Shown here piece by piece: positions 37,188-46,362 of a stretch of DNA of 64,000 nucleotides (its first letter is position 1; each line of letters starts with the position of its first letter). Source of the stretch: an uncultured Prevotella sp. (GTDB lineage: Bacteria > Bacteroidota > Bacteroidia > Bacteroidales > Bacteroidaceae); assembly GCA_905234265.1 (NCBI GenBank), contig CAJOHJ010000004.1:297893-361892 (forward strand). The letters are read 5' to 3'. The position numbers and the translations under genes are program-made. Under the pieces are notes generated by a model that saw nothing but the letters and a program-made list of their open reading frames with translations, ran no database searches and was not told where the DNA came from.

Positions 37188-38996
37188 CTATTCAGCGTAC
37201 ATGGCCTCTATTTCCGCCTTATAGTTCTCGTTGAGTACCCGGCGGCGAATTTTCAGCGTGTTGGTCAGCTCGCCCTTCTCCATGGAGAGGTGGTGTGGCA
37301 GCAGGGTGAAGCGCTTCACCTGCTCGTAGTGGGCCAGCTGCTGCTGGAGAGTGTCAATGCGCTCGTGCATCATCTGCAGAATGCGCGGCTCCTTGCAGAG
37401 CTGCTCGCGGCTCTCGACGCTGATGCCGTTGGCGCGGGCATACTCCTCAAGCAGCGAGTAGACTGGCACGATGAGTGCCGAGACGAACTTCCTTTCGTCG
37501 GCAATGATGCATATCTGGTCGATATACTTGTCGACGAGCAGCTTCGACTCTATCATTTGCGGAGCTATGTACTTGCCATTGCTGGTTTTGAAGAGGTCTT
37601 TTATTCTTTCTTTTAGGAACAGCTCACCGTTTTTGATGTATCCGGCGTCGCCGGTGCGGAAGAAGCCGTCGCTGGTGAATGCCGCAGCGGTGAGGTCGTC
37701 GCGGTTGTAGTAGCCTTTGGTGATGGTAGGTCCTTTGAGCAGTATCTCGTCGTTCTCTCCTATTCGGATTTCGATGCCTTCGATGGGATGGCCCACGCTG
37801 CCTACGGTGTAAGGCTCGCCAAGATGGTCGCAGCTCACCGTGGCCAGGCTTTCCGTCAGTCCGTAGCCCACCACCATGTTTATGCCTATGGAGTGTACGA
37901 ACTCCTCAACGTGGTTGGACACTGCAGCTCCTGCCGTGGGGAAGAAGTGTGCGTTTTCCAGTCCCAGCTCCTTGCGCACCAGCGAGAACACCGTGCGGTT
38001 CAGCATTTCGTATTCCAGATGCAGTGCCACGGGCGGCTTCTTGCCGAGCGAGAGATATTCGATGTTGTGCTTGCGTCCCACGGCCAGTGAGTGCTTGAAG
38101 AGCTTGCGCTGAACGGCCGACGAGTGGTCTATCTTGTCCATGACGCCCATGTAAACCTTTTCCCAGAAGCGCGGCACTGCCGACATGCACGTGGGATGCG
38201 TCTCGCGCATTGACTGCTGCACCTGCTGCGGGTGGGTGTTGACTATCATTGTTGCGCCGGCATACATGCACAATATTGCCCATCCGCGCTCAAAGATGTG
38301 CGTATAAGGCAGGAAGTTCATGATGCGGTCATTGTCGGTCACCGGCACGCACTTGCTGTTGGCAATCATGGCTGCCTGGAACTGTCCGTGCGTCAGGATG
38401 ACGCCCTTGGAGTCGCCGGTGGTTCCGCTGGTATACAGAATGTTGGCAATGTCGTCGAACGATGCTTCCTGCCAGAGCCTTTCCACCTCCGGCTGTCGCG
38501 GCAGCCCCTCGCCCAGTGCCAGGAAGTCGGCAAACGACAGGCTGTTGGGGTCGTGCGACGATATGTGTACGGCCGGGTCGAAGACTATTATGCGCTCCAG
38601 GGTGGGGCATAGCGAGAAGACGCGGCGTGCCTTGTCGTACTGTTCCTGCTCGCCGACGAAGAGGAAGCGCACCTTGGCATCGTTCACCATGAACTGTATC
38701 TGCTGTTCCGACGATGTTGCATAGAATGGTATCGTCGTTGCGCGGATGCCCCATGCGCCGAAGTCGCATTCTATGTACTGCACCGAGTTCTGCGAGAAGA
38801 TGCCGATGTTCTCCTGTGGCTTGACGCCCATGTTCAGCATGGCGTTGCTGACTTTCATCACCGTCTGCGACACCTGTTGCCACGACAGCGCCTTCCATTC
38901 TGTTCCGCCAAAGTCCTGGTAGATCAGCATTTCCCTGTTGCCATACTTCTTTGCTTGTTTGTGTACAAGCACTGACATGTGATAGTTGGTTTGCAT
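37188..38996 (-). CDS. AMP-forming long-chain fatty acid--CoA ligase
   Basis: ILYTSGTTGDSKGVILTH, VGYGLTESLA, FFRTGDAGYIKNGELFLKERIKDLFKTSNGKYIAP. Confidence 0.94.
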   Translation of the reverse strand: MQTNYHMSVLVHKQAKKYGNREMLIYQDFGGTEWKALSWQQVSQTVMKVSNAMLNMGVKPQENIGIFSQNSVQYIECDFGAWGIRATTIPFYATSSEQQIQFMVNDAKVRFLFVGEQEQYDKARRVFSLCPTLERIIVFDPAVHISSHDPNSLSFADFLALGEGLPRQPEVERLWQEASFDDIANILYTSGTTGDSKGVILTHGQFQAAMIANSKCVPVTDNDRIMNFLPYTHIFERGWAILCMYAGATMIVNTHPQQVQQSMRETHPTCMSAVPRFWEKVYMGVMDKIDHSSAVQRKLFKHSLAVGRKHNIEYLSLGKKPPVALHLEYEMLNRTVFSLVRKELGLENAHFFPTAGAAVSNHVEEFVHSIGINMVVGYGLTESLATVSCDHLGEPYTVGSVGHPIEGIEIRIGENDEILLKGPTITKGYYNRDDLTAAAFTSDGFFRTGDAGYIKNGELFLKERIKDLFKTSNGKYIAPQMIESKLLVDKYIDQICIIADERKFVSALIVPVYSLLEEYARANGISVESREQLCKEPRILQMMHERIDTLQQQLAHYEQVKRFTLLPHHLSMEKGELTNTLKIRRRVLNENYKAEIEAMYAE

Positions 38997-39094
38997 AGCC
39001 CCTTATTTAAATAATGTGCAAAGGTAAGAAAATGCTGTGAGTAAATGAAATAAAAAGCCGTTTTTATTTCATTTGCCAAGAAAAAAGCAGTTTC

Positions 39095-39230
39095 CGCAGA
39101 GATAATCGTCAGGAAAAATTTCGTAACATGCAGAGATAATTTCGTAAGTCATTGAGATAATTTCGTAACATGCAGAGATAAATTTTTTTCTTACGGAGAT
39201 AATTTCGTAACTCGCAGAGATAATTTTATC
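39095..39230 (+). repeat. 21-bp repeat family array D, GAGATAATTTCGTAACATGCA x ~5
   Basis: Repeated (GAGATAA)TTTCGTAAC(ATGCA) units including CTTACGGAGATAATTTCGTAAC. Confidence 0.92.
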
Positions 39231-39243
39231 AGAAACTTTTTCT

Positions 39244-39251
39244 TACATTTG
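39244..39251 (+). promoter_or_regulatory. Candidate -7 element TACATTTG immediately upstream of the M20 gene ATG
   Basis: TAnnTTTG match about 10 nt before ATG 39261. Confidence 0.5.
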
Positions 39252-39260
39252 CAGGCAGTT

Positions 39261-40325
39261 ATGAATACAGAGAAATGCACTCAGGAGGCCGTCGCCTTGT
39301 TGCAGCGGCTGATAGCCACTCCGTCGGTGAGCCGCGACGAGGCTGCCGCTGCCGGCGTCATGGAGGAATTCATGAAGGGCTGCGGACTGCCCGTCAGCCG
39401 TGTTGGCAACAATCTGATGGTGCTGCCGGCAATCGACCCGGAGCTGCCTACGGTGCTGCTGAACGCACACATAGACACCGTGAAGCCCGTCAGCTCATGG
39501 ACGCGCAACCCGTTTGCACCAGCCATCGAGGGCGACAGGCTCTACGGGCTTGGCAGCAACGACTGCGGCGGCGGACTGGTGAGCCTCTTGCAGGCGTTCC
39601 GCATGCTGACCTCCGGCGTCACCGGCAGGCATGTGCCTTACAATCTGGTGTATGTGGCTTCCTGCGAGGAAGAAGTCAGCGGTAGCGGCGGCATAGCGAT
39701 GGTGCTGCCGCGGTTGCCGAAGATTGACGTGGCCATCGTCGGCGAGCCTACCGGCCTGCAGCCGGCCATTGCCGAGAAGGGGCTGATGGTCATCGACGGC
39801 GTGGCTCGCGGCAAGAGCGGACATGCTGCGCGCAACGGGGGTGTCAACGCCATCTACGAGGCTTTGGACGATTTGGTGTTCCTGCGCGACTACCGCTTCC
39901 AGAGGGTCAGCCCCCTGCTCGGCCCTGCGAAGATGACGGTCACCGTGCTGAACAGCGGCACGCAGCATAACGTGGTGCCTGACGAGTGCAGCTTCGTCGT
40001 CGACGTGCGCACCAACGAGCTGTACACCAATGAAGAAGTCTTCCAGTTCCTTGCCGCGAGCATGAAGAAATGTGAGCTGAAGGCGCGTTCCTTCCGCCTT
40101 AGCTCGTCGCACATCGACGCTGCCCACCCTCTGGTGCAGCGGCTGGTGGCCATGGGCAAGCAGCCCTTCGGCTCGCCGACGCTCTCCGACCAGGCCCTGA
40201 TGCGGTTCCCGTCGTTCAAGCTCGGCCCCGGCGAGAGCAGTCGCAGCCACTCTGCCGACGAGTTCATCTGCAGGAGCGAAATACAGAGCGCCATCGAATT
40301 GTACTGCACGCTGCTCAGCGACTGA
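39261..40325 (+). CDS. argE: M20 family metallopeptidase, acetylornithine deacetylase-like
   Basis: LLNAHIDTVKPV, GLGSNDCGGGLVSLL, SCEEEVSGSGGIA, GEPTGLQPAIAEKG. Confidence 0.75.
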   Translation: MNTEKCTQEAVALLQRLIATPSVSRDEAAAAGVMEEFMKGCGLPVSRVGNNLMVLPAIDPELPTVLLNAHIDTVKPVSSWTRNPFAPAIEGDRLYGLGSNDCGGGLVSLLQAFRMLTSGVTGRHVPYNLVYVASCEEEVSGSGGIAMVLPRLPKIDVAIVGEPTGLQPAIAEKGLMVIDGVARGKSGHAARNGGVNAIYEALDDLVFLRDYRFQRVSPLLGPAKMTVTVLNSGTQHNVVPDECSFVVDVRTNELYTNEEVFQFLAASMKKCELKARSFRLSSSHIDAAHPLVQRLVAMGKQPFGSPTLSDQALMRFPSFKLGPGESSRSHSADEFICRSEIQSAIELYCTLLSD

Positions 40326-40369
40326 CTCACAGTGAGTGCCGCCGACAGCAGGCACACAAGCACATAAAA

Positions 40370-40408
40370 AAGGACTGCACGGATTATGATTGTCCGTGCA
40401 GTCCTTTG
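40370..40408. terminator. Bidirectional terminator between convergent M20 and LruC genes
   Basis: Perfect 15-bp stem AAAGGACTGCACGGA-TTATGATTG-TCCGTGCAGTCCTTT. Confidence 0.9.
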
Positions 40409-40435
40409 TCTTATGTCTGTGGTCGTCGGCAGCTG

Positions 40436-42937
40436 TTATTTGAACACGAGCGACGACGTTGGATAGTTGTACCAGTCGGTGGCCGTAGCGCTGTTCTCAG
40501 CCCATTCGCCGAACGAGTGGCCTGCATTCTTGTATGCTCCAGAGAGTGCGCCGCCTTCCTTAGTGCCTATCACCTGCCATTCCACCGGATACTGGAATGC
40601 GCTTGGCACCTGGATGGCCCATGGCATGTTGCTGCCGTAAGCCTCTTCGTAGGTCTTGCCGGCGCTGTTGGCGGGCTTCGGCGATGTTATCACCTGTGCC
40701 GTCTTGAAGCCGTTCTGCACGGTGTGTACTTCCCAGTAGCTGCTGCCGTAAGGCTCAACGATGAACACGTCATAGAGGTTTTCCTTAAGCATGGTCTTGG
40801 CCTTCTCCTCGTCGTTGAACACCAGCGTGTAGGTGGCCTCCTTCGGCTCTACATACTTCTTGTTGCCGGCAGTGTTGCGCTCGACGGTATTGAAGAAGAC
40901 GTTCTCAATGCTGCCGTCGTTGGCCAGCGTCGGGTTGATGGCCCAGTGTGCGTCCTTGAACATCACGAGCACGAGGCTGCTGGTGTTGTTGGGCGACTGG
41001 TTCTCGGCCAGGAAGCCTGTGGAAGCCTCGATGTTGTGGTAGTTGGCCTCCAGATTGCCTGGCAGCGAGGTGAAGCCCTTGGTGACAGTGTACGATGCCA
41101 GGTCGGAGGTCTTCACGCCGATGAAGCGGATGGCAGCGCCGATGGTCTTCGTGGCACCGACGGCATCGATGCTTACTTTCAGCGTGAGCGTCTTGCCGGT
41201 GAGCGACGGGCTGACGGTCAGCACAACGTCGTTGAAGTCGTAGTCGCCAGCCTCGGGGAAGTTGTCCTCGAAGCAGTAGCGGCGCGAGAACGTCACGGTC
41301 TCGGGCTTGCCGCCGCCGTCGTTGCCGCCGTCGTTATATCCGTCGCCGGTGCATTCGCCGGCAGGGATGGTGAACTGCGACAGCACGGTAGCCTCGTCGA
41401 TGTATTTCGTCACCTGGTAGTTGATGGCCCAGTAACCTTCGCTGCTGGTGTTGGTGAATGCATCGTCGAACTTCACGTTCTGCTTATTGTAAATCTCAGC
41501 CTTGTCCCAGTCGAAGTAGGTGTTGCCAGTGGCGCCGATGTCGCCGGAGCGGCCAATCAGAATCTTGTTGGTCTTCACGATGGCAAACTCATTGCTTGCC
41601 GTCGGGCCGTTGAAGCTGGTGTTCGTCACGTACAGCGAGCCGGCATTGACGACACTGTTCTTGTAGAGTGTCTGTGTGCCGGCAAACTCTGCCTGTCCGC
41701 CAACGTCGAGGCGGCTGTTGTCGAGCATGGTCAGCGTGCCTATGCCGGCATTCTCGGTGAATGCCATGTGGCAGCCGTTGATGACGGTAGAATTATACGT
41801 GTCGCCGGCAATGGTGTTGGTGCGCGCCTTGATGCTTCCGAAGTTGGTGAACTTGCCGCCGCTGGTGTTGCGCAGCAGGTCGACGTCGATGCTCGCGCCG
41901 CCGGCATTGTAGAAGTCGGAGCCGTTGACGTTCAGCTCGCCGTTGAACTTGATGCTGCCGCCGTTGTAGTTGATGCCGCCGTTGTTGACACGGAACACAG
42001 CGTCTTCAGCACCGGTTATCTTGCCGCCGGCCATCACGAGGATGCGGCCGGCATTGCTCATGTTCGTCTCACCGTCTACAATCATCTCGCCGCCGTTGCC
42101 GATGATGATCGTCGGGCCGTTCAGCGTGTTGCCGTTGACGTGCATCGTGCCTTCAACATAGATGACGACGTCGTTCACAACGCCCCATGTGGCATTCACA
42201 TGGAACGTTTTCGTGATGGTGGTGCCGGCAGCCACGCGGAAGTGCTTGCCGTCGCCGCCGCCAAGGAATTCTTGAATCGACTGGTTCAAATCTGCATGCC
42301 ACACCCAGCTGCCGTTAGTCAGCGTAGAGTTGGCCTCGATGTCGCTGTCGGTGAAGGGGATGTATGATGCAAAGTCGCTGGTGCTGACGGTGGTCGTGTT
42401 CAGCTGGTTGCCCCACAGGTCCTTCTGGGGGTTCAGATAGTCGGCAAAGGTCTTCACATAGTCAGGATATGTTGCCGCGTTTTCAGCAGCACGTCGCGGA
42501 GCGTTGGATGCAGAGCCGCCGATGGTGGCACTGATCTGGCCGTTGACAACCTTCACTGCCTGAGCCATGCCGCGCCCTTGCTGGTCGAAGACGCCCACAT
42601 AGACGACGCCCTGCGACAGAGGCAGCGACAGCGGAGCGCTGACCGTTCCGGCGCCGTTCACCTTCTCCTCGTAGAGCAGCGTGGCCTGCTGGCTCTTGAT
42701 GGGGTTGTCGAGATAGATGCCCACATCGTAGACGGTACCGTATTCGCCGTTGAAAGTTATGCTGGCATCGGCCGTACCAACGGTGGCCCACTGGTGGTTG
42801 GGGTCGACATTCTTTACAACGAACGAATTAGCTATTGAGCGGTCGTAGCCTTCCTGGTCGAAGGCTATTTCCTTGCTGCACGACATTACTACTCCCGTAG
42901 CTATCAGTGCCAATGCGAATAATGATTTTCCTTTCAT
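40436..42937 (-). CDS. LruC domain-containing lipoprotein
   Basis: Lipobox VVMSCSKE; RYCFEDNFPEAGDYDFNDVVLTVSPSLTGKTLTLKV. Confidence 0.85.
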   Translation of the reverse strand: MKGKSLFALALIATGVVMSCSKEIAFDQEGYDRSIANSFVVKNVDPNHQWATVGTADASITFNGEYGTVYDVGIYLDNPIKSQQATLLYEEKVNGAGTVSAPLSLPLSQGVVYVGVFDQQGRGMAQAVKVVNGQISATIGGSASNAPRRAAENAATYPDYVKTFADYLNPQKDLWGNQLNTTTVSTSDFASYIPFTDSDIEANSTLTNGSWVWHADLNQSIQEFLGGGDGKHFRVAAGTTITKTFHVNATWGVVNDVVIYVEGTMHVNGNTLNGPTIIIGNGGEMIVDGETNMSNAGRILVMAGGKITGAEDAVFRVNNGGINYNGGSIKFNGELNVNGSDFYNAGGASIDVDLLRNTSGGKFTNFGSIKARTNTIAGDTYNSTVINGCHMAFTENAGIGTLTMLDNSRLDVGGQAEFAGTQTLYKNSVVNAGSLYVTNTSFNGPTASNEFAIVKTNKILIGRSGDIGATGNTYFDWDKAEIYNKQNVKFDDAFTNTSSEGYWAINYQVTKYIDEATVLSQFTIPAGECTGDGYNDGGNDGGGKPETVTFSRRYCFEDNFPEAGDYDFNDVVLTVSPSLTGKTLTLKVSIDAVGATKTIGAAIRFIGVKTSDLASYTVTKGFTSLPGNLEANYHNIEASTGFLAENQSPNNTSSLVLVMFKDAHWAINPTLANDGSIENVFFNTVERNTAGNKKYVEPKEATYTLVFNDEEKAKTMLKENLYDVFIVEPYGSSYWEVHTVQNGFKTAQVITSPKPANSAGKTYEEAYGSNMPWAIQVPSAFQYPVEWQVIGTKEGGALSGAYKNAGHSFGEWAENSATATDWYNYPTSSLVFK

Positions 42938-43093
42938 AAAAAGTAATTACTTGTGTGATTTTTAATCAAAAATAGCGATATCTGCCGCAAAGATAAGGCT
43001 TTTCGGCTTCACATTAATAAATATAAAAGAAAATTTAACAATAATTATCCACAGAAAATGTTAAAAAACTATTACCATTCAGCAGAAAATTGC

Positions 43094-43101
43094 TAACTTT
43101 G
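43094..43101 (+). promoter_or_regulatory. Candidate -7 element TAACTTTG upstream of LruC gene 2
   Basis: TAnnTTTG match 40 nt before ATG 43141. Confidence 0.55.
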
Positions 43102-43140
43102 CACCGAAAATTAAAGAATTCTTTTTATATTTTTTCAGTT

Positions 43141-45435
43141 ATGACAAAAAAGTATTTGATGAAGAGCCTGTCACTGGCAGCTTTTGCAGTGCTGGCAGCA
43201 TCCTGTAACCACGACGCGTGGTATCAGCAGGCAGATCAGACGGCACAGAAAGCCCAGGAGTACGAATCGAACTTTAAGAACGTAGTGATGGGTGGCGCAG
43301 AGATTGACGCCAACCAGAAGTGGACAACAGCCGCCAATTCTAAGGTAACTGTTGCTGTCGACCTGAATTATGGCGAACAGTACACAGCCTACATCACAGA
43401 GACAAACCCCTTGACCGACAGCAATGCAGCCAGTCTGGCAACAGGCAAGGTTACTTCAGGCAGCAGCCTGACGATGACCGTTGTGCGCCCGTCGGGAATA
43501 GGAGGCTACTTCGTTTCTTTATACGACAAGAACGGCCATGCCATCGTGAAGCCGTTCAGCATGGAAGCCGGCGAGACGGTTGTGACCTTTGGCGAGACCA
43601 CTGCAAGGCGCGCCATCACGCGCTCGGCATCTGAGGGCAACCGCTGGAGCATTACCAAGAAGGCTATGCCGTCGCTGACAGCATATACCGAAGGCACTAC
43701 GCCCATAAGCAGCAGCAACAACAACACGCTGCCAGACAACCCCGTGTCTAAGTACGTCATTCCCGCAGGCACCATCTGGAGCGAGAACATTCCACGCATC
43801 CAGGCCTACGGAGGCCAGTCGGTCTACGTGCAAGGCACATGGAACGTTTCTGAAGACCAGCGCTGCAACGGCGGAAGCGTAATCGTCGTCGGCGACGGTG
43901 GCGTCATCAACGTTCCTGCAGGACACATGCTCAGCACCAACGCAAACAACGAGACAGGTACTACAGGCATGATCTACGTAATGGCTGGCGGCAAGATAAC
44001 TGGCGACGGCCAGCTGCAGTTCTCTAACGGCACTGAGACATACAGCTACAATGCCGGCGTCATCACCGTCAAGGAAATCAACATCAACGGCGGCACGCTC
44101 TACAATGCAGGAAAGATCGGCGGCGTTGACGGCGAGAACAATCCCGCACTGACAGGCCCTGCCGGCACTCCCGATGCCCCCAGCAAGTTCATCAACATGG
44201 GCAATGCCAAGCTGGCATCTGTCGGCGGAGCAGGCATCTCTGTTGAAAACGCATGTAACCTGACAGTCGTCGGACTGATGCAGCTCGGCGAAAGTTCGAA
44301 GATGGATAACGGCTCTTACGTGGAGTGCGGCGCCCTGGAGCTGGCAGGAAGCAACGACGGCGACATAACGATGTATATGGGCCAGTCTGCCTACGTAAAG
44401 GTGCTGGGCGACCTGAACGTCAACAACTATGGCGTCTGGGGCCCGACCACCAGCGGACATAATGCCATCTTTGAAATCAGCAAGCAGGTGTCTTACTGCA
44501 ACTTCACGCAGAATGCCCCTGGCACACAGATGCTTGACCACGTGGAACTCATAATTCCCGAAGACTTTGACGAGGCTGTGGAAATCTACAACGGCGGCTA
44601 CCAGACCAACGAAGCTGGCCACGTCATCTACGGCTGGTTCAACGGCCTTAACTATACCACTATCAATCCTGATGCATTCCAATGGCTGCAGGACGAGAAC
44701 TGGCAGTGGTACCAGAGCACCGTTGCCAACAAGAGCAACTGGACTTGGGCAAACAACACCAACGTCACCGACGACCGCCGCACATGTCTGATGGGTACGT
44801 CGCCATCATACACTGTTGAGCAGGACGAAGACGGCTGCGGAACAGGCTTCTCGTCAGGCGGCAACAAGACTCCTGAGAAGAACTACGTATACTTCGCATT
44901 CGAAGACCTTGGAACCAGCGACGACTTCGACTTCAACGACGTTGTTGTGCGCATCAGCACTCCCGACGCTAACGGCAGTGCCGACGTAGAGCTTTGCGCC
45001 GTCGGCGGCACGCTGGAAACCTACGTCTACAACGGCAGCCAGCAGATTGGCAATGAGGTTCACGCAGAGTTCGGATGGAACTACGGAACCTACGGCGTTG
45101 ACGACAAGGGCAACACCAACCACGACGGACTGGTGACGCCGATCAAGAAGATTGGCACCGTGACAGTGACCTCCGGCTCTTCCGTTGCCGACCTGAACAT
45201 CAACATCCACGTCACCCAGGACGGTGTTGGGCGCGTTATTTCCGGTCCTTCGCAGGCTCAGGAAACTCCTTTCCGCGTCATCGTCACAGGCGACGAGCAG
45301 GGCAAGTGGTTCTGGGCAAAGGAGCGCATCAATATCAGCGATGCCTACACGCAGTTTGGAAAATGGGGTGCTAATATGAACAGCAACCCCGAATGGTACA
45401 AGTATCCGGCTGACAAGAAAGTCGTGAAGTGGTAA
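43141..45435 (+). CDS. LruC domain-containing lipoprotein, divergent paralogue of the neighbour
   Basis: Lipobox LAASCNHD; YFAFEDLGTSDDFDFNDVVVRISTP; shared VMAGGKITG block. Confidence 0.85.
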   Translation: MTKKYLMKSLSLAAFAVLAASCNHDAWYQQADQTAQKAQEYESNFKNVVMGGAEIDANQKWTTAANSKVTVAVDLNYGEQYTAYITETNPLTDSNAASLATGKVTSGSSLTMTVVRPSGIGGYFVSLYDKNGHAIVKPFSMEAGETVVTFGETTARRAITRSASEGNRWSITKKAMPSLTAYTEGTTPISSSNNNTLPDNPVSKYVIPAGTIWSENIPRIQAYGGQSVYVQGTWNVSEDQRCNGGSVIVVGDGGVINVPAGHMLSTNANNETGTTGMIYVMAGGKITGDGQLQFSNGTETYSYNAGVITVKEININGGTLYNAGKIGGVDGENNPALTGPAGTPDAPSKFINMGNAKLASVGGAGISVENACNLTVVGLMQLGESSKMDNGSYVECGALELAGSNDGDITMYMGQSAYVKVLGDLNVNNYGVWGPTTSGHNAIFEISKQVSYCNFTQNAPGTQMLDHVELIIPEDFDEAVEIYNGGYQTNEAGHVIYGWFNGLNYTTINPDAFQWLQDENWQWYQSTVANKSNWTWANNTNVTDDRRTCLMGTSPSYTVEQDEDGCGTGFSSGGNKTPEKNYVYFAFEDLGTSDDFDFNDVVVRISTPDANGSADVELCAVGGTLETYVYNGSQQIGNEVHAEFGWNYGTYGVDDKGNTNHDGLVTPIKKIGTVTVTSGSSVADLNINIHVTQDGVGRVISGPSQAQETPFRVIVTGDEQGKWFWAKERINISDAYTQFGKWGANMNSNPEWYKYPADKKVVKW

Positions 45436-45472
45436 GGAAAAAGCATCAAATACTATATTAATTTGTTTCAAA

Positions 45473-45507
45473 AGTGGTGTCTGCGTGAGCAGGCACCGCT
45501 TTTTTTT
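45473..45507 (+). terminator. Rho-independent terminator after LruC gene 2
   Basis: AGTGGTGTCTGC-GTGA-GCAGGCACCGCT (12 pairs, 2 wobbles) plus T-run. Confidence 0.9.
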
Positions 45508-45591
45508 GTTTCCTGTTGTCAGTTGACAGTTACTTCTCAATGGAAAACTGTGAAAAAACGTTTATTTATTTCGTATCTCCTTATTATTTAG

Positions 45592-45599
45592 TACTTTTG
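45592..45599 (+). promoter_or_regulatory. Candidate -7 element TACTTTTG upstream of dapB
   Basis: TAnnTTTG match about 30 nt before dapB ATG. Confidence 0.55.
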
Positions 45600-45629
45600 C
45601 AGAGTATTAATACATTATTTTATATTTCT

Positions 45630-46343
45630 ATGAAGATAGCTCTTATAGGCTACGGCAAGATGGGCAAGATGATTGAGCAGATAGCCATCAGCCGTGGTCA
45701 CGAAATCGTAAGCATTATAGACATTGACAATCAGGAAGACTTCGGCAGCGACGCTTTCCGCTCTGCCGACGTAGCCATTGAGTTCACAGCACCGCAGGCA
45801 GCCTACGGCAACTATCTGAAGGCATGGGCAGCAGGCGTGAAGGTGGTGAGCGGCTCCACGGGCTGGATGAAGGAGCATGGCGACGACGTGTGCCGTGCAT
45901 GCAGCGAGGGGAAGACACTCTTCTGGGCGTCCAACTTCTCAGTGGGCGTGGCCATCTTCTCGGCGGTGAACAAATATCTGGCGAAGATTATGAACCAGTT
46001 CCCACAGTACGACGTGGAAATGGAAGAAACCCACCACGTTCACAAGCTCGACCATCCCAGCGGCACAGCCATCACGCTGGCCGAGGGAATTCTGGAAAAC
46101 ATCGACCGCAAGACGGAGTGGGCTGAAGACACTACCGACCCCGCAAAGCTCCGCATCGACCACATCCGCCGCGGCGAGGTGCCGGGCATACACACCATCC
46201 GCTACGACAGCGAAGCCGACATCATAACCATCACCCACGATGCCCACTCGCGCAAGGGCTTTGCGCTGGGTGCCGTGCTGGCAGCAGAATACACCAAGGA
46301 GCATGAGGGCCTGCTGACCATCAGCGACATGTTTAACTTCTGA
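45630..46343 (+). CDS. dapB: 4-hydroxy-tetrahydrodipicolinate reductase
   Basis: MKIALIGYGKMGKMIE, GSTGWMKE, ETHHVHKLDHPSGTAITLAE. Confidence 0.96.
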   Translation: MKIALIGYGKMGKMIEQIAISRGHEIVSIIDIDNQEDFGSDAFRSADVAIEFTAPQAAYGNYLKAWAAGVKVVSGSTGWMKEHGDDVCRACSEGKTLFWASNFSVGVAIFSAVNKYLAKIMNQFPQYDVEMEETHHVHKLDHPSGTAITLAEGILENIDRKTEWAEDTTDPAKLRIDHIRRGEVPGIHTIRYDSEADIITITHDAHSRKGFALGAVLAAEYTKEHEGLLTISDMFNF

Positions 46344-46362
46344 AATCAAGACACTGACAGAG

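Noticed and set aside
40406-42367. 653-aa plus-strand ORF opposite LruC gene 1
   Set aside because: Antisense shadow ORF; the minus-strand LruC protein has clear signal peptide and domain motifs.
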